The position numbers and the translations under genes are program-made. From NCBI GenBank assembly GCA_036426205.1, contig WSYH01001188.1, forward strand, positions 1 through 64,000: 64,000 nt of DNA. Reading direction: 5' to 3'. This stretch comes from Ascaphus truei (lineage: Eukaryota > Chordata > Amphibia > Anura > Ascaphidae). The notes under the pieces were generated by a model that saw only the letters and a program-made list of their open reading frames with translations, did no database searches and was not told where the DNA came from. Positions 35,566-47,339 of this stretch are shown piece by piece. Positions within the stretch are counted from its first letter, which is position 1, and every line of letters begins with the position of its first letter.

Positions 35566-36816
35566 ACACATATATCGTATTTATATATAGTAAATATATG
35601 TACCTATATATCTGTGTATATACAGTTGTGCAGCCTGGGTCCACCTGCTTCCTGAATACTTCCCCACCGGGCCAGTGCAAGAATTAAATCCCGGTCGTCG
35701 CGCCAATAGAGCCATCATGGATGACTGCAGCTATCCTACTGGCTCACTCCCACGCAGGAGTTCAAACCTCCATTTTGTTTTTCCCCCTAGAGGATAACAG
35801 TACAGGGGCACCGTCAGATAAAGTTTAACGCGTTCGTTCCAGGACCACTCTCCCGATTTCCCCCATGTACACAAAAAGGCCAAGCTTCTCATGGTCTAGA
35901 CGCATATATGGAACTTATATCATGTATGTATATGCTTTTATTTATAATGCATGTACACGCGCGCTTCACCGCTAACACACGACTTAGAATATAAACACAT
36001 AGTGGAATAGTGCTGTCAGACATAAAAAGTACATTAGGAAAAGGAGTCCCTGCCCCGAAGAGCTACTCTAAGTGGTAAGTAGGAAGAACATTCAACTTAA
36101 AGAGGGTGTTTATTAATATCTGGCACGGACCATACGTGTTGGTTCTATCAACATGCTTGACGGTGCTGTGGTTTTTCCCCTGTCACATGCTACCAACGAT
36201 TAAGAGGGGGTGGTGTCTGGTGGTTAAATCTAAGCAGGTAGTCTCAAACGCCCCGTGTCCCCAAACATGGACAGAATATTTCATCCATCGACGGCTCAGA
36301 AAACCTGCGTGCTTGTATTGCTGAGTAGAGGACCCATGTCTGGGTTTCGAATTGGAAAAAAAGCTGTCTATCTGTCACATTTTTTAACATAAGTTGAGTT
36401 AGTTAAGTGGTCTGTGGAGTAGGAGTCCCCTCTGCACTTACCTGAAACGCGTGTAACGCGGGCAGGCATAGCTGATAGGGCTCATGTTAAACCGGAATCA
36501 GAGCAAAGAGTGATGCACACTGTGTGTCATTTGCATGTCGTTACCCAGAATCCCTTGCTGCAGTGGAAGCACTGTATCCTGAGATAATGGGGAAGGGCAG
36601 GGTTGCAGACCGGTCCGAGATTTTTTTTGCTGTACATTTGGTTTACACAAGATCTGAAGGGAAACACGCAGTAACTCTTGACACGCATGTGGCACAGCGA
36701 ATTTAATCCGTTGTGTTCCAACATATATTATGGAAAGAATTGTAACCTTAACAGATTAGTATTTGTGTATCCTATATACAATGTGTGAAATATCAAATAA
36801 AACATTGTTTAATATC

Positions 36817-36851
<35 letters not shown>

Positions 36852-37878
36852 CTATATCTAATATAAGGATATATACTTTCTAATGACTTTACTATGCAAA
36901 ATATATATTTCCCCCCCCCGCAAAGCGTGTACGTTACACAATAATATCTGTTTCCACCAAATGCGGTGGGAACGTAATGTATCACCGATAAGACACATTG
37001 AAATGAGGAGGAACACCTGGATCCTGGCTCTTCGCCCCCAGCACTGCACCACGTGTTGCCTTGATCATACTGTTATGTCCACATGTTTTGTGCTAATGAG
37101 GCAGATCCCAACCAGCATCTATTCCACCGCACCTGCTGTGTTTGTGTGGTTTTTGTTGTCCTTCCTCAGGCAGCAAGAGACCCCCCAATGGGCAAAATGG
37201 TGTTTTCCTAAACTCTTTGAAAGCCCTGTAGTGTTTTTTCTTGTCTTCGTGTCCTTCCTTTATTATTGTCTCCCTGCGCAGGTGCCCCTAATCCGGCTCC
37301 CCTCCAAACCCCCTAAATCCTGCTCCCCCTCCGCTCCTGCTTTCCTGGACTTCTGCTTTTCACAGTTAGTCCACAGCCCCATCAGCTCACCCCCCTCTGT
37401 ATTGGTGTAGCCTTAATGGTGACAGCATGTGATGTTGCTTGGAGAGGATGCAGCGACCTGTGATTGGCCCTTGGGGAAGGAGTGAACAGGAGCCAAGAAC
37501 CTCTTATTGGGACACCCCAGGCTGGGCAGCTCAGAGTCACTGTGAGGGAGGCTGGTGAGAAGGAAATGATTCAGAGAGTAGACAAGAGGAGAGAGAGCAG
37601 AGAACGGAGACATGACAAGTCATCCCCCCCCTGCTAAGATCCATAGAGAATCAGAGGACATAAGGACTTCTTTATTCTGCAAGACGTTCCAAGGGGAGGT
37701 CATTAACTAGTGCCCCCCCACTGCGAGAAGACAGCCACTGAGCTTTCAATTCCATAGAGACCCCAGGATCTGCACTACCGTTTTGACACCCCCCCCCCCC
37801 CCTCTGCACGTCCGGGGAAAGCAGGAGCAAGCACCCACCCCATCACCACCCAACCCTTGCTCATGAGCCCTGCTGGAG

Positions 37879-38516
37879 ATGTCCGTCGAAGACCCTGGAG
37901 ATCCTTGGCCTGTCCCTCTGCATCTGGCTGGGTGGTGACCTGTTCTGGGGGCTCACCCATTGGCATGTGTCCGCCTTCATCGAGAACAACATCGTGGTGC
38001 CCAGACCATCTGGAAGGCTTTGGATGTCCGCGTGGTGCAGAGTCCGGCAGATGCATGCAAGGTGTACGAGCATCATCCTGGCCCTATCGCCGAGCTGCAC
38101 GGCGGGCAGGGCGCCTCACCCGTGCTGTGCCTCCTCGTGGGACTGGTCGTGGATGCTGGTCACCTCGTGGGATCCCAGTGCCCAACTGCTTCCAAGGCAG
38201 CAGCTGAAGAGCCGGGTTGGTGCATGTCGGGGGGTTGATCTCCATCACCTGCGGGGTGCTGGTCCTCATCCCCCTCTGCTGATCGCGAATATCTTGATCA
38301 GGGAGTTCACGACCCCCACGTCCCCCCCTCCAGGAAGAGGAGATGGGGCGGCGCTGTACGTGGGGTGGGCGGCCACAGCCTCCCTGCTGCTGGGGGGCTC
38401 CCTGCTGGGGCTCCTGCCCCAGCAAGGGGCAAAACCAACAGCCCGTCAAGTACTCGGGTGGCTGCCCCCCGGAGAGCCGTGTCCAACGGGGAGTATGACA
38501 AGAAGAACTAGTGTGA
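37879..38516 (+). pseudogene. CLDN5: Claudin-5, second copy with many frameshifts
   Basis: This aligns along the full length of the intact gene at 21955 but spans 638 instead of 654 nt. The reading frame breaks repeatedly, from the first 40 codons on. The penultimate Tyr codon has lost a T, turning TAT GTG TGA into TAG. Flanking 5' and 3' sequence is duplicated too, so it is not a processed copy. Changes are mostly one-base indels, also in the non-coding parts, so the breaks may be sequencing errors rather than biology. Confidence 0.85.
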
Positions 38517-41500
38517 GTGGGGGGGGGGCGACATCGGGCATCCCCACGCTGCGTGACAACGTGGGGTCGTGGGTGTGGGGGGCAGAGGCCTGCTCCGTCC
38601 TCCAGATCTCCTACCCACCCAGGGGGGCTCAGTGACCCTTACACTGACTCTGTGCCCCCACCCAGGGGGGGGGGCTGCCTCAGTGACCCATATTATTACA
38701 CTGACCCGCTGTGCCCCCCCCCCCTCTCCCCCCGAGCGGGATATCTTTCAAGGACATCTGGCAGGACAGCCCCCCCTTCCCCCTGCAATGGACTTGTGCA
38801 CAGGTCTGTCTGTGGGTTTGGGGTCAGTGGGGATGGAAGAAGAATCATACACAATGTGGACTTGTATTGTATGTTGTATCATGTGTAATGCACCCTGTAT
38901 GTTATATATATATATGTATGTTGTATGTTATGTATGTATGTATGTGTGGTGTGTGTGTAATATATATCAACACACAACACACACACACACACACATACTG
39001 ACATATTCATAGAGAGAGGTGTGGGACTTTATCAGTGTGATCCTTCCCTGATCTCTATTATCAGGGTGCCCTTTACCCTCCCCCGGGTTCTTCTTGTTGC
39101 GGAGGTCTGCGAGCATTGCACAGCACTGTGGTGGTCGCAGTGGAAGAAATAAGGTCACCCCATTGGGGCAGTGAGATATAGGGGGATACCTGTGCCTTAT
39201 ACAAACCAAGCACGCCTATAGTGGGAAGCCGAAGACTATAATCCTTGACAGTGAGGAGGGGGTGGGTGATCCCTTTGCCATTAGCCTGTTTGTTTAATAT
39301 TAAATATCACTCAGTACATCCTTATAGGGTGATGTCTCTTCCCCCGCAGAACCTCTGGAATACAAACCCACATCCCCTGCTTAACAGCTCACTGGGGACT
39401 AGGGGGTCGATATAGATTCCATAGGGCAGGAATAAGTAACAACACTTTTATTGTAATTTACAACAGTTCATCACCAAATAAGATTGCGTACCTGTGTATA
39501 AAGACCTATGTATACCTAGGATGTAGTTTAAATAGTGTTTTGTTTATACGTTTGCTCAGGTAGGCAACAGTTTCCAAAGTTGCCTAAAATGTGTATTTTT
39601 TATTATTTTAACTCTTTAAGTGCTGACGGGAGCATATCCCCCCTTCATATTCCTTCCTAGACATTAACCCTTGTCAGTGCCGGGTGGATCAGCACACGGT
39701 GCTCGTATTCAAAATCCCCCTGGGCGTTATCACCCCTGGGCACTCTTTCCTCGTGTTAAACTATTTCATTCTTTAACGACTGGTAACTCATTGGGGAAAA
39801 TGTGAAATAAAATACATGTTAAATTGGGCTGTTCTGCCATATGGTTTTTTTTTTTTTTTAGAAGGATATTTATCGACGTCTCCTAGTCGTGAGAGCCAAA
39901 ATAATCCCCCAATAAAGTTATCCAAGATCAACGTATATTACCATCAAGTGTAAAAGCACAATTTCCCACTGTGTCCCCCCTCTCGTAACATTACTCTGTG
40001 TGTTGAACATTTGTACAGGGCAGTTTTAGAGTTTTGGTACCCATATAAAATATTACATTTTTTACATGTTTTATTTGTAACCAATTGTAACTTGTGAGTC
40101 AAGTAAAGAGTTTTTTTATTTAAATGTATGCCTTTTGCAAAAAGATCGACCAAAGTCTCTTTGTATTTCAAACTTATAAAATACTCTTTTTAAAAAAAAA
40201 ATTCAAAAAAATCTCAACTTTTCACTATGTGTTTGTGTCCAAATTTTGTGTTTTGTACTAATCGGTTGTGTATTGTTGTATATGTTGGTGTTGGTTGTGT
40301 TTTAAACATCTGGTGTGCAGACCCCAGTCCTCGAGGGCCACCAACAGGTCAGGTTTTCAGAAATCCCTGCCTTCAGCACAGGTGGCGCAGTCTTCGGCTG
40401 ACCACTGATGGGCCACCTGTGCTGAAGCGGGGATATCCTGAAAACCTGACTGTTGGTGGCCCTCGAGGACTGGCGTTACACACCCCAAACTAAGGAAAAA
40501 TATTGAAAAAAATTGTTGATATTCACATTATTAGTGGTAACATGTTGGCACAACCTCATAAACTTGTAATTAGGTGGTTAGTGGACATTCACATGACACA
40601 TGTAACTATGTAACTATGTCATTGCTTGTTTTGGTGTATCTGTTGTCAGTTAAAACACATGTGGATACTGTTTAAATTAAAACAATTATGTATATTTGAT
40701 TATCTACAACTAGTGTTAGTAACTATAAGTTATAAGTGTATATGTATATATACCATAGTTAACCCAGGGGTACTCACCCAGTTAAGACCCCCTTTGCCCC
40801 CCGGAACGGGTCAGGTTTTAAGGATATCCCTGCTTCAGCACAGGTGGCTCATTGGAAGACTGAGTCACCTGTGCTGAAGCAGGACTGATTGAGCCACCTC
40901 TGCTGAAGCAGGGATATCTGTAAAACCACCTGTTGGGGGGTGTTGAGGACGGAGTTGAGCCCCCCTTGTTAACCAATACAATGAAACACCACGCTGCATC
41001 AAATTCGGAGTTAATTATGCACTTAGTTCTCTGCGCTACAAGAGACCGTGGTCGTTCAACTTCGCTGATTTTGCCGCAGTTGAACGATTGTGTTTTGGTG
41101 CACAGATAACATTTTTTGAGCACTAAACATTTACAATCTGTACGCCAAGCGCATTTTATTTCCGTGCGCCAAAATAGTTGACTAAAATAATAAAAAATAA
41201 TAAAGAGGCACAATGAGAAAAATAAGATTAGTACCAACACACCGCACGCACACACACACGCCACAATTAGGAGATTGTCACGCTTTAATTTTTATGCCAT
41301 GTACATACAGGCTTTAATATGTACAGTAGGTCTCTTAGTGTGTGTGTGTGGTGTGTGTCAGTGTTGTTACATTGTGTTCACTCTCTATCAGGGTCTGTGT
41401 GGGGTGTGATCATGTGCCGCGTACACATGATTGTGTGTGTGTGTATATATATATATAAATATATATATATTATATAGTGCTGGTTTTTAATCTGCAGTGT

Positions 41501-42754
41501 ACAGTACACCTTTACAATTCCATTCATACTTCCCATGTGTGTTTATATTAAAGCAGGTGTCCAACTCCAGTCCTCAAGGGCCACCAACAGTGTCAGGTTT
41601 TCAGGATATCCCCGATTCAGCATAGGTGGCTCATTAACTTCTGCACACCTGTGCTGAAGCAGGAATATCTAAAAACCTGACCTTTTGGCGGCCCTTGAGG
41701 ACATGGAGTTGACCACCCTGTATGGCAGGGTCTCTGCAGGGATAGAGTTAACTCATTTCCCCTCAGCACTTGGTATTATATAGAGGCTTTAGTCGGGGTC
41801 CATTTAAAACTGCATCAGATCAAGGCGCAGAAAGGACAGCTTTGTCCTGTGTCAGATAGTCTGTCACATGGATATTCTGAGAGCACCATCCTATTAATCC
41901 AGTATTAGCAATGGCTGGCCCTGTGTCTGTGGTTCCACAGAAGCACCTGCGCGACACATTGTGTCATTTTTGCCTTACCTGTCCCTGCAAAGTGTTGTTT
42001 TTTAAGGCGGGGTCGGCAACTCCAGTCCTCAAGAGCCACCAACAGTCAGGTTTCAGATATCCCTGCTTCATCACATGGGTCTCAATCAGTGGCTCCGTGA
42101 CAGCTACTGATTGAGACACCTGTGCCAAAGTCGAAGCTGAGCCACTGATTGAACCGCCTGTGTGAAGCTGCGACTGATTGAGCACTGTGCTAAAGCAAGG
42201 GCTATCCTGAAAACCTGACCTGTTGGTGGCCCTTAAGGACTGTAGTTCTCCCCCCTGTTTAAGGGTTAAACCCTTTGTTGACAGAAGGCATGCACTGCAG
42301 TGAAGGGGTTAATCCTACCTTAATAGGTAATCCTGTCCTAACTAGGCTGTGCACAAAACCAGCCCGTGCTGTCCCATATAACGCACATATTTGGAATTTG
42401 GCTAAATACACTTTGCAGGCGATTAAGCCATTTCTAAACAACCGTCTGACGGGGAAACTAGGATTCCTCCTGCAGGGCGGGGTACAATGTATGCAGGGAT
42501 ACAGCGCACAGCAAGAGGGGTATATATGGTCAGACGGCTTACCCATAACAGTGAGAGCTTAGCCAGGAGGAATGTACAGGCATCTTTATTTCGATCACAT
42601 CAGTACACATGTCTACATGGGAGAGATTTGGGGGGTTATTTATAGGACGGTCTGAAGGTGCGATGCTTTATGAAAGCGGGACACGATCAGAACCAGAGCA
42701 AGGCTGAATATTATAGGACACTTTGTATTTCCGGGTTTCTAAGAAAGTATGGAG

Positions 42755-43217
42755 AGATAGTTGTAGATAGATAGTGTTAAATAGATAGTTTAAATAGATA
42801 GTTAAATAGATAGTTAAATAGATAGTTAAATAGATAGACAGACAGAGATAAATAGATAGATCACAGCTAGATCTGTATATAGATGACAGATACATAGATA
42901 TAGAATAGATAGACATAAATAGATATTAGATAGTTAGATGATATATACACAGATATATCTGTATATAGGTAGACATCAATAGATATACAATATATAGATG
43001 ATAGATAGATAGATACACAGATAGATCTGTATATAGGTAGACAGATCGAATATAGATAGATGCTATATACACAGATAGATACTGTATATAGGTAGACCGA
43101 TCAATAGATATACAGATAGATAGATAGATAGATTATATACACAGATAGATACTGTATATAGGTAGACAGATCAATAGATATCCAATAGATAGATAGACAG
43201 TCCAGAGGATAATAGTC

Positions 43218-43279
<62 letters not shown>

Positions 43280-43610
43280 TCAGATAGATAATTGATTGAT
43301 AGATAGACAGATAGATAGACATCAGATAGATGATAGATAGTAAATATTAGATAGATAGATAGATAAGACAGTCAGATATATGTTGTAGATAGACGGTCAG
43401 ATAGATGATTGATAGATAGACGGTCAGATAGATGATTGATAGATATTAGTAATAGATAGATAGATAGATAGATAGATAGTCAGATAGATAGATAGTCAGA
43501 TAGATAATAGATAGATAGATAGATAGATAGATGACAGATAGACAGTCAGATATATGATAGATAGATAGATAGATAGATAGTAGATAGATAGATAGATAGA
43601 TAGATAGAAT
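42755..43610. repeat. GATA array, duplication copy 2
   Basis: The same higher-order GATA array as at 26913-27790, with small indels. Confidence 0.9.
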
Positions 43611-43835
43611 GTCCAGCTACAAAACTGAGACAGAAAACAGCACCAATTAAGCAGGAAACACACTTGTAGTAAAGCATTTGGGATTTGTTTGGTTTGATAA
43701 ATCAGGGCAGTGTTTTGGAACGGTTTTGCACAAGTTTTAAAGTCAAAACCGAGAGTGCCTAAGGCCTGATTAGCCCATGCACTGACTTTTGAACTGGCTC
43801 CACCACTTCAGATTCAGTGTTTTTATTACATACAG

Positions 43836-44195
43836 CTCATTCCTGGAATTGTTGGTCGTTTCAGCAAATAAAAATCCCGCGTGTGAGCCCATCCACACGT
43901 CTCGGACAGGTCTGCAACCCTGCCCTTCCCCATTATCTCCCAGCATACAGTGCTTCCACTGCAGCAAGGGATTCTGGGTAACGACATGCAAATGAACACA
44001 CAGTGTCACCATTTGCTTCAAATCCATTTTAACATGAACCCCTACAAGCGTACGCCTGCCGCCTTACACAGCTTTTCGGCACAGCCTGGGGTTTAAGAAG
44101 TGCAGAGCCAGTAACCCTATTCACAGACAGCTGATTCCACCTTTTGGGTCTCATCCGTGTGAGACGGGTTATACTGGCTTGGCAATTATCAATAA
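43836..44195 (-). repeat. Octamer-containing dispersed repeat, right edge of duplication
   Basis: A nearly full-length minus-orientation copy. It starts at the first bases after duplication copy 2 and matches 14445-14665 closely over about 220 bp, including gctcattcctggaattgttg. Confidence 0.8.
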
Positions 44196-45340
44196 TAATA
44201 ATAGTTGTTCTTGAAAAGTGTTAACAGTATATCCAGCGCAAACCGTCTCCGCTCATTTCTAAGGCGGTGTTCTTAGCAAAGGAGGAACTAGGAAATACAG
44301 GGCCCCATTGCAAGGGTACTTTTTGGCTTCTGCAACCCCCATAGTTCATAGAGGCGCATCACAGGACTACCCGGGAACAGACACCCCAAGGCTGTGGGCT
44401 TCTTACCACTGATTTATCCCTAAACATTATTATACATCTTTTACATGCGTCCCACAAACCTATTAATCACGTTTCTTACATCTGGTGCTGGTCATTTCCC
44501 AGGGAGGTTTATTCCAAATCACGCAGAAGAAGAACGAGTCACAGAGACGCAGAATACGTCACGTCTAGGGTTGCCAGGTGTCCGGTAGTGAATCGGACTG
44601 TCCTGTATTTGGATACTCGGTCCAGTAACAAATGAGAGGTACTGTAATACTACTACTGTAATACCGGACACATGTATGTGTCTGGTATTACCTCCCTGGA
44701 CATAGTGACCTGACGCACTTTTCACCATTGAGTCCAGTTTTTTTGGAGAAGCCATCTGGCAACCCTAGTCACGTCTCATTATGCGCGCGTCACGCCATCA
44801 CTCCGCATTGTCACCTGTGGCGTCCCGGTGTGACGCACTCGGAGATCGGCAGCGGAGGACATTAATACATTGCCGCTAAGAGACGCCGGGCGGAGATTTG
44901 CATTAATGTCGCTTCTACTATTACTGCCGCACATGAACCCGATAAATTCCCCCCAATGAAACGGAAACCCACAGATCCACGGGCCCCTCCGATTTCCCCT
45001 AATAATTAGAAGTGAGTGAGTGAGTAATGACATTCCAGTGAGCGAAGATCAGGGATGGAGAGAGGAGGGGAGGGTGGCCTTGGAAGAGATAAGACAGTGT
45101 GGGAATTACAGGAGCAAACGGCTCACAAAATATTTCCAGGCTGAGTAAGACGGTGACTGGTCGGTCGTGCACACACGGGGCAGAGCCCCAGTCCTCGGGA
45201 GCGCAGTGAGGAAGAGTGTTAAGTGACTCATTTGGGGTGAGCTCAATAAAAAAGCCTCCATGCATTCCCAAAGCAGCTGAACGCTTAGCACTAACCAGTT
45301 AAATGGCTGGGCTGAAAATACAAGCTGCCGTATGTTTCTC
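44196..45340. other. Intergenic; one MITE, no gene recognised
   Basis: Apart from the element at 44568-44765 no exon is recognised. Several gagt/gagtg repeats lie near 45012-45026. Confidence 0.4.
44568..44765. mobile_element. MITE with GGGTTGCCAG ends and TA duplication
   Basis: It starts GGGTTGCCAGGTGTCCGG and ends with CATCTGGCAACCC, flanked by TA on both sides (44566-44567, 44766-44767). The core has one copy of the motif tatgtgtctggtattacctc that is amplified in the relative at 49615-50179. Confidence 0.8.
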
Positions 45341-45415
45341 AAGACTAGTCCTCGAGTACCGCCTAACAGGTCAGGTTTTAAGGATATTCTGCTTCAGCAC
45401 AGGTGGCTCAATCAA
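45341..45415. mobile_element. Palindromic hAT-like MITE, left half only
   Basis: The left arm (gtcaggttttaaggatatt, cagcacaggtggctcaatca) stops at the centre; the right arm is absent. Confidence 0.6.
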
Positions 45416-45509
45416 AATGACCTTATTTGCAGTGAGTGACTCTCCACATATCCGAGACCCACACCTGGTAACCCAAGAACCCTCACCCTTTCTCATTATA
45501 TATATATAT

Positions 45510-45556
45510 ATGTAGCGGTCATGTAAAATGCCTACAGTCATCTCTCCTGCTGGCAG
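45510..45556 (+). repeat. 47-bp direct repeat, left copy
   Basis: It is identical to 46541-46587 and starts atgtagcggtcatgtaaaat. Without the first A and last G it starts TG and ends CA, as LTRs do, but is far shorter than usual LTRs. Confidence 0.85.
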
Positions 45557-45595
45557 CCTGTCACCTTTTCCCGTGGGTCCACGTCCAGTTTGGGA

Positions 45596-46321
45596 ATGTC
45601 GGGAGGGTCCCAGGGAACCGGTGAGAAATGGACTGGGGAGAGACTGAACAGCTATGCCTCTGATGGTGGATCGAGGGGTGGAGGGCAGTTGGGAAAAGTA
45701 TCCGAGTCCCGATGGGTACCTAGTGTGGCCGTAGTTAAGTCTCAGGATAGCTCCAAACAAGAGAGGTGGTCTAGGCCCCTTTCATCAAGAACCTCTGGGG
45801 TATCTTCTTGGGGGGATACAGAGGAGGGGGACTCACTGGAGTGGGGGTCTGAGGAACGTAAGGAGACCCAATGGTGGGCGGTGGGGGAATTTACACCGGC
45901 CCAGAAGAAGAGGAAGATGCAGGAACGATGGTTTCAGATATGTCAGCATAATATAGAGCCTATGGAGCCAGGGATATTATCTGACCCCGTGGACACAGAC
46001 GAGCCCCTGTCATGGGTGTTGCCAGGGAGGGCAGGGAACGCAGAGCTGACTAGGAGCAGTCGGGCCGAGAGGGCTATTATAGCTAAGTACAAAGCGCCCC
46101 ACAGGTTGGAGTACCTGTATGTCCCTGAACCCCTCATGGAAGGAGAAATTGAGTTTAAAATGGGTTCCACTGGTGAGGATAGGGGATATGGCACTGATGA
46201 GGAGGAAGGATCAGGGGAAGAAGATTGGGATCCTGGCGGGTTACATGAGAAGTGTCACTCAGAGGGTTACAGCATTGCTGCTCTAAGCCCGGTGGGCCAT
46301 GCTGTGCGCAAGCCACCGTAA
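45596..46321 (+). CDS. Unknown 241-codon ORF between 47-bp direct repeats
   Basis: The frame opens at 45527 within the left direct repeat; the first ATG is 45596. The product is hydrophilic, with Ser/Gly-rich residues early, a basic patch (AQKKRKMQERW) in the middle and an acidic C-terminal third (GTDEEEGSGEEDW). No signal peptide, membrane segment or known motif is seen. Its length in a region where other frames stop quickly, and its place between perfect direct repeats, suggest part of a mobile element. I do not recognise a family. It could also be a chance frame. Confidence 0.4.
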   Translation: MSGGSQGTGEKWTGERLNSYASDGGSRGGGQLGKVSESRWVPSVAVVKSQDSSKQERWSRPLSSRTSGVSSWGDTEEGDSLEWGSEERKETQWWAVGEFTPAQKKRKMQERWFQICQHNIEPMEPGILSDPVDTDEPLSWVLPGRAGNAELTRSSRAERAIIAKYKAPHRLEYLYVPEPLMEGEIEFKMGSTGEDRGYGTDEEEGSGEEDWDPGGLHEKCHSEGYSIAALSPVGHAVRKPP

Positions 46322-46540
46322 GAGGGTATGGTAGTACCACTAATGGATACTCCATAAGGGAGTAACCCTGGTTGTTATACATCTATGTTAGGATGTATCT
46401 GTAATGTTCATGATGGAGATATGTACTGCATTATGAGAAAATTTGTGTGATGTTAATTATGTTTTCTGTTGCAGTGCTTCCTGGAAAGAGGTATGCAAAT
46501 TTAGGTCCCAGCGAGGACGATGGGATTCACCAGGGGGAGA

Positions 46541-46587
46541 ATGTAGCGGTCATGTAAAATGCCTACAGTCATCTCTCCTGCTGGCAG
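46541..46587 (+). repeat. 47-bp direct repeat, right copy
   Basis: This is a perfect match to 45510-45556, 1031 bp away. The sequence directly to its right (46588-46670) is a dispersed repeat also found inverted at 6372-6455, and that homology stops at the edge of the direct repeat. Confidence 0.85.
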
Positions 46588-46669
46588 GCTGGACCACACT
46601 CCATCCCACAATGAGCAGCCACTATGATCTTTTTGTTTCAACACTGTCCCTCATTCCCTGTAGATCAGA

Positions 46670-46950
46670 TGTTTCTCAACTCCAGTCCTCAAGACCCCCC
46701 AACAGGTCAGGTTTTCAGGATATCCCTGCTTCAGCAAAGGTGGCTCAATCAGCAGGCTTCAGCAGGCTCTTTGACTGAGCTACTCATTGAGCCAACTGTG
46801 CTGAAGCAGGCTCTTTGACTGAGCCATTGATTGAGACAACTGTGCTGAAGCAGGCTCTTCGACTGAGCCACTGATTGAGCCACACTGTGCTGAAGCAGGC
46901 TCTTCGACGGAGCCACCTGTGCTGAAGCAGGGATAACCTGACCTGTTGGT
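46670..46950. mobile_element. Palindromic hAT-like MITE with expanded centre
   Basis: Normal left arm and degenerate right end. The centre carries about four tandem units of roughly 40-45 bp containing gctgaagcaggctctt and gactgagccactgattga. Confidence 0.75.
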
Positions 46951-47022
46951 CATGCAATGCAAACATGCTTGGGGTAGACATAAGGTGAAATCCTACATAT
47001 GAAAGAAAGTCAGGGATCTTAT

Positions 47023-47339
47023 AGGGCAAAACTTTTTTGCCCTGCGCCCCCCTGCCTGCTGTCCTCCACTGCTCGCGCGCCCCTTACCTTGTCTCCAGCA
47101 TCAAATGACGCTCTGGGGTCATGTGACGTCACGTGACCCCCGCAGCGGAATTTGACGCCGTGTTGCCATGGCGACGCATGGCCCGAAGCCGTCTGAATCA
47201 AGGTAAGTGCGTTACAGAGGCCTTGCGCGGTCCCCCGGTATTTAATTTAAATGCCTTGGGGAAGAGAGCGGGACCTCTGTAACCGCACGCGCCCCCCAAA
47301 AAAAATCTCTCCCCCCCCCCTGCAGTTTGCGCACCCCTG
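47023..47339. mobile_element. GC-rich hAT-like MITE
   Basis: The left end GGGCAAAACTTTTTTGCC is slightly decayed; the right end GTTTGCGCACCCCTG is clean. The body holds catcaaatgacgc and gttgccatggcgacgc. No convincing target duplication. Confidence 0.75.

Larger units (their letters stand above)
30506..43829 (+). repeat. 13.3-kb direct duplication, copy 2 (indel-rich)
   Basis: This is collinear with 14681-28013 over its whole length. Differences are dominated by single-base gains and losses, both in homopolymers and elsewhere. For example, 40320-40497 against 24421-24600 shows about eight indels and about one substitution by eye. Total length is almost unchanged because gains and losses balance. 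The clean first copy and this spectrum point to unpolished long-read sequence. Confidence 0.93.

Noticed and set aside
37879..38516. Processed (retroposed) claudin pseudogene
   Set aside because: The flanking upstream and downstream DNA is duplicated over 13 kb and there is no poly(A) tail or target duplication at the gene edges; CLDN5 is single-exon anyway.
37857..38635. Several 100-220-codon frames over the second claudin copy
   Set aside because: Each is a piece of the claudin sequence joined in changing frames by indels; none is a full claudin.
45510..46587. Firm call of an LTR retrotransposon
   Set aside because: The direct repeats are only 47 bp, no primer-binding site or polypurine tract is clear, and the ORF has no recognisable gag or pol motif.
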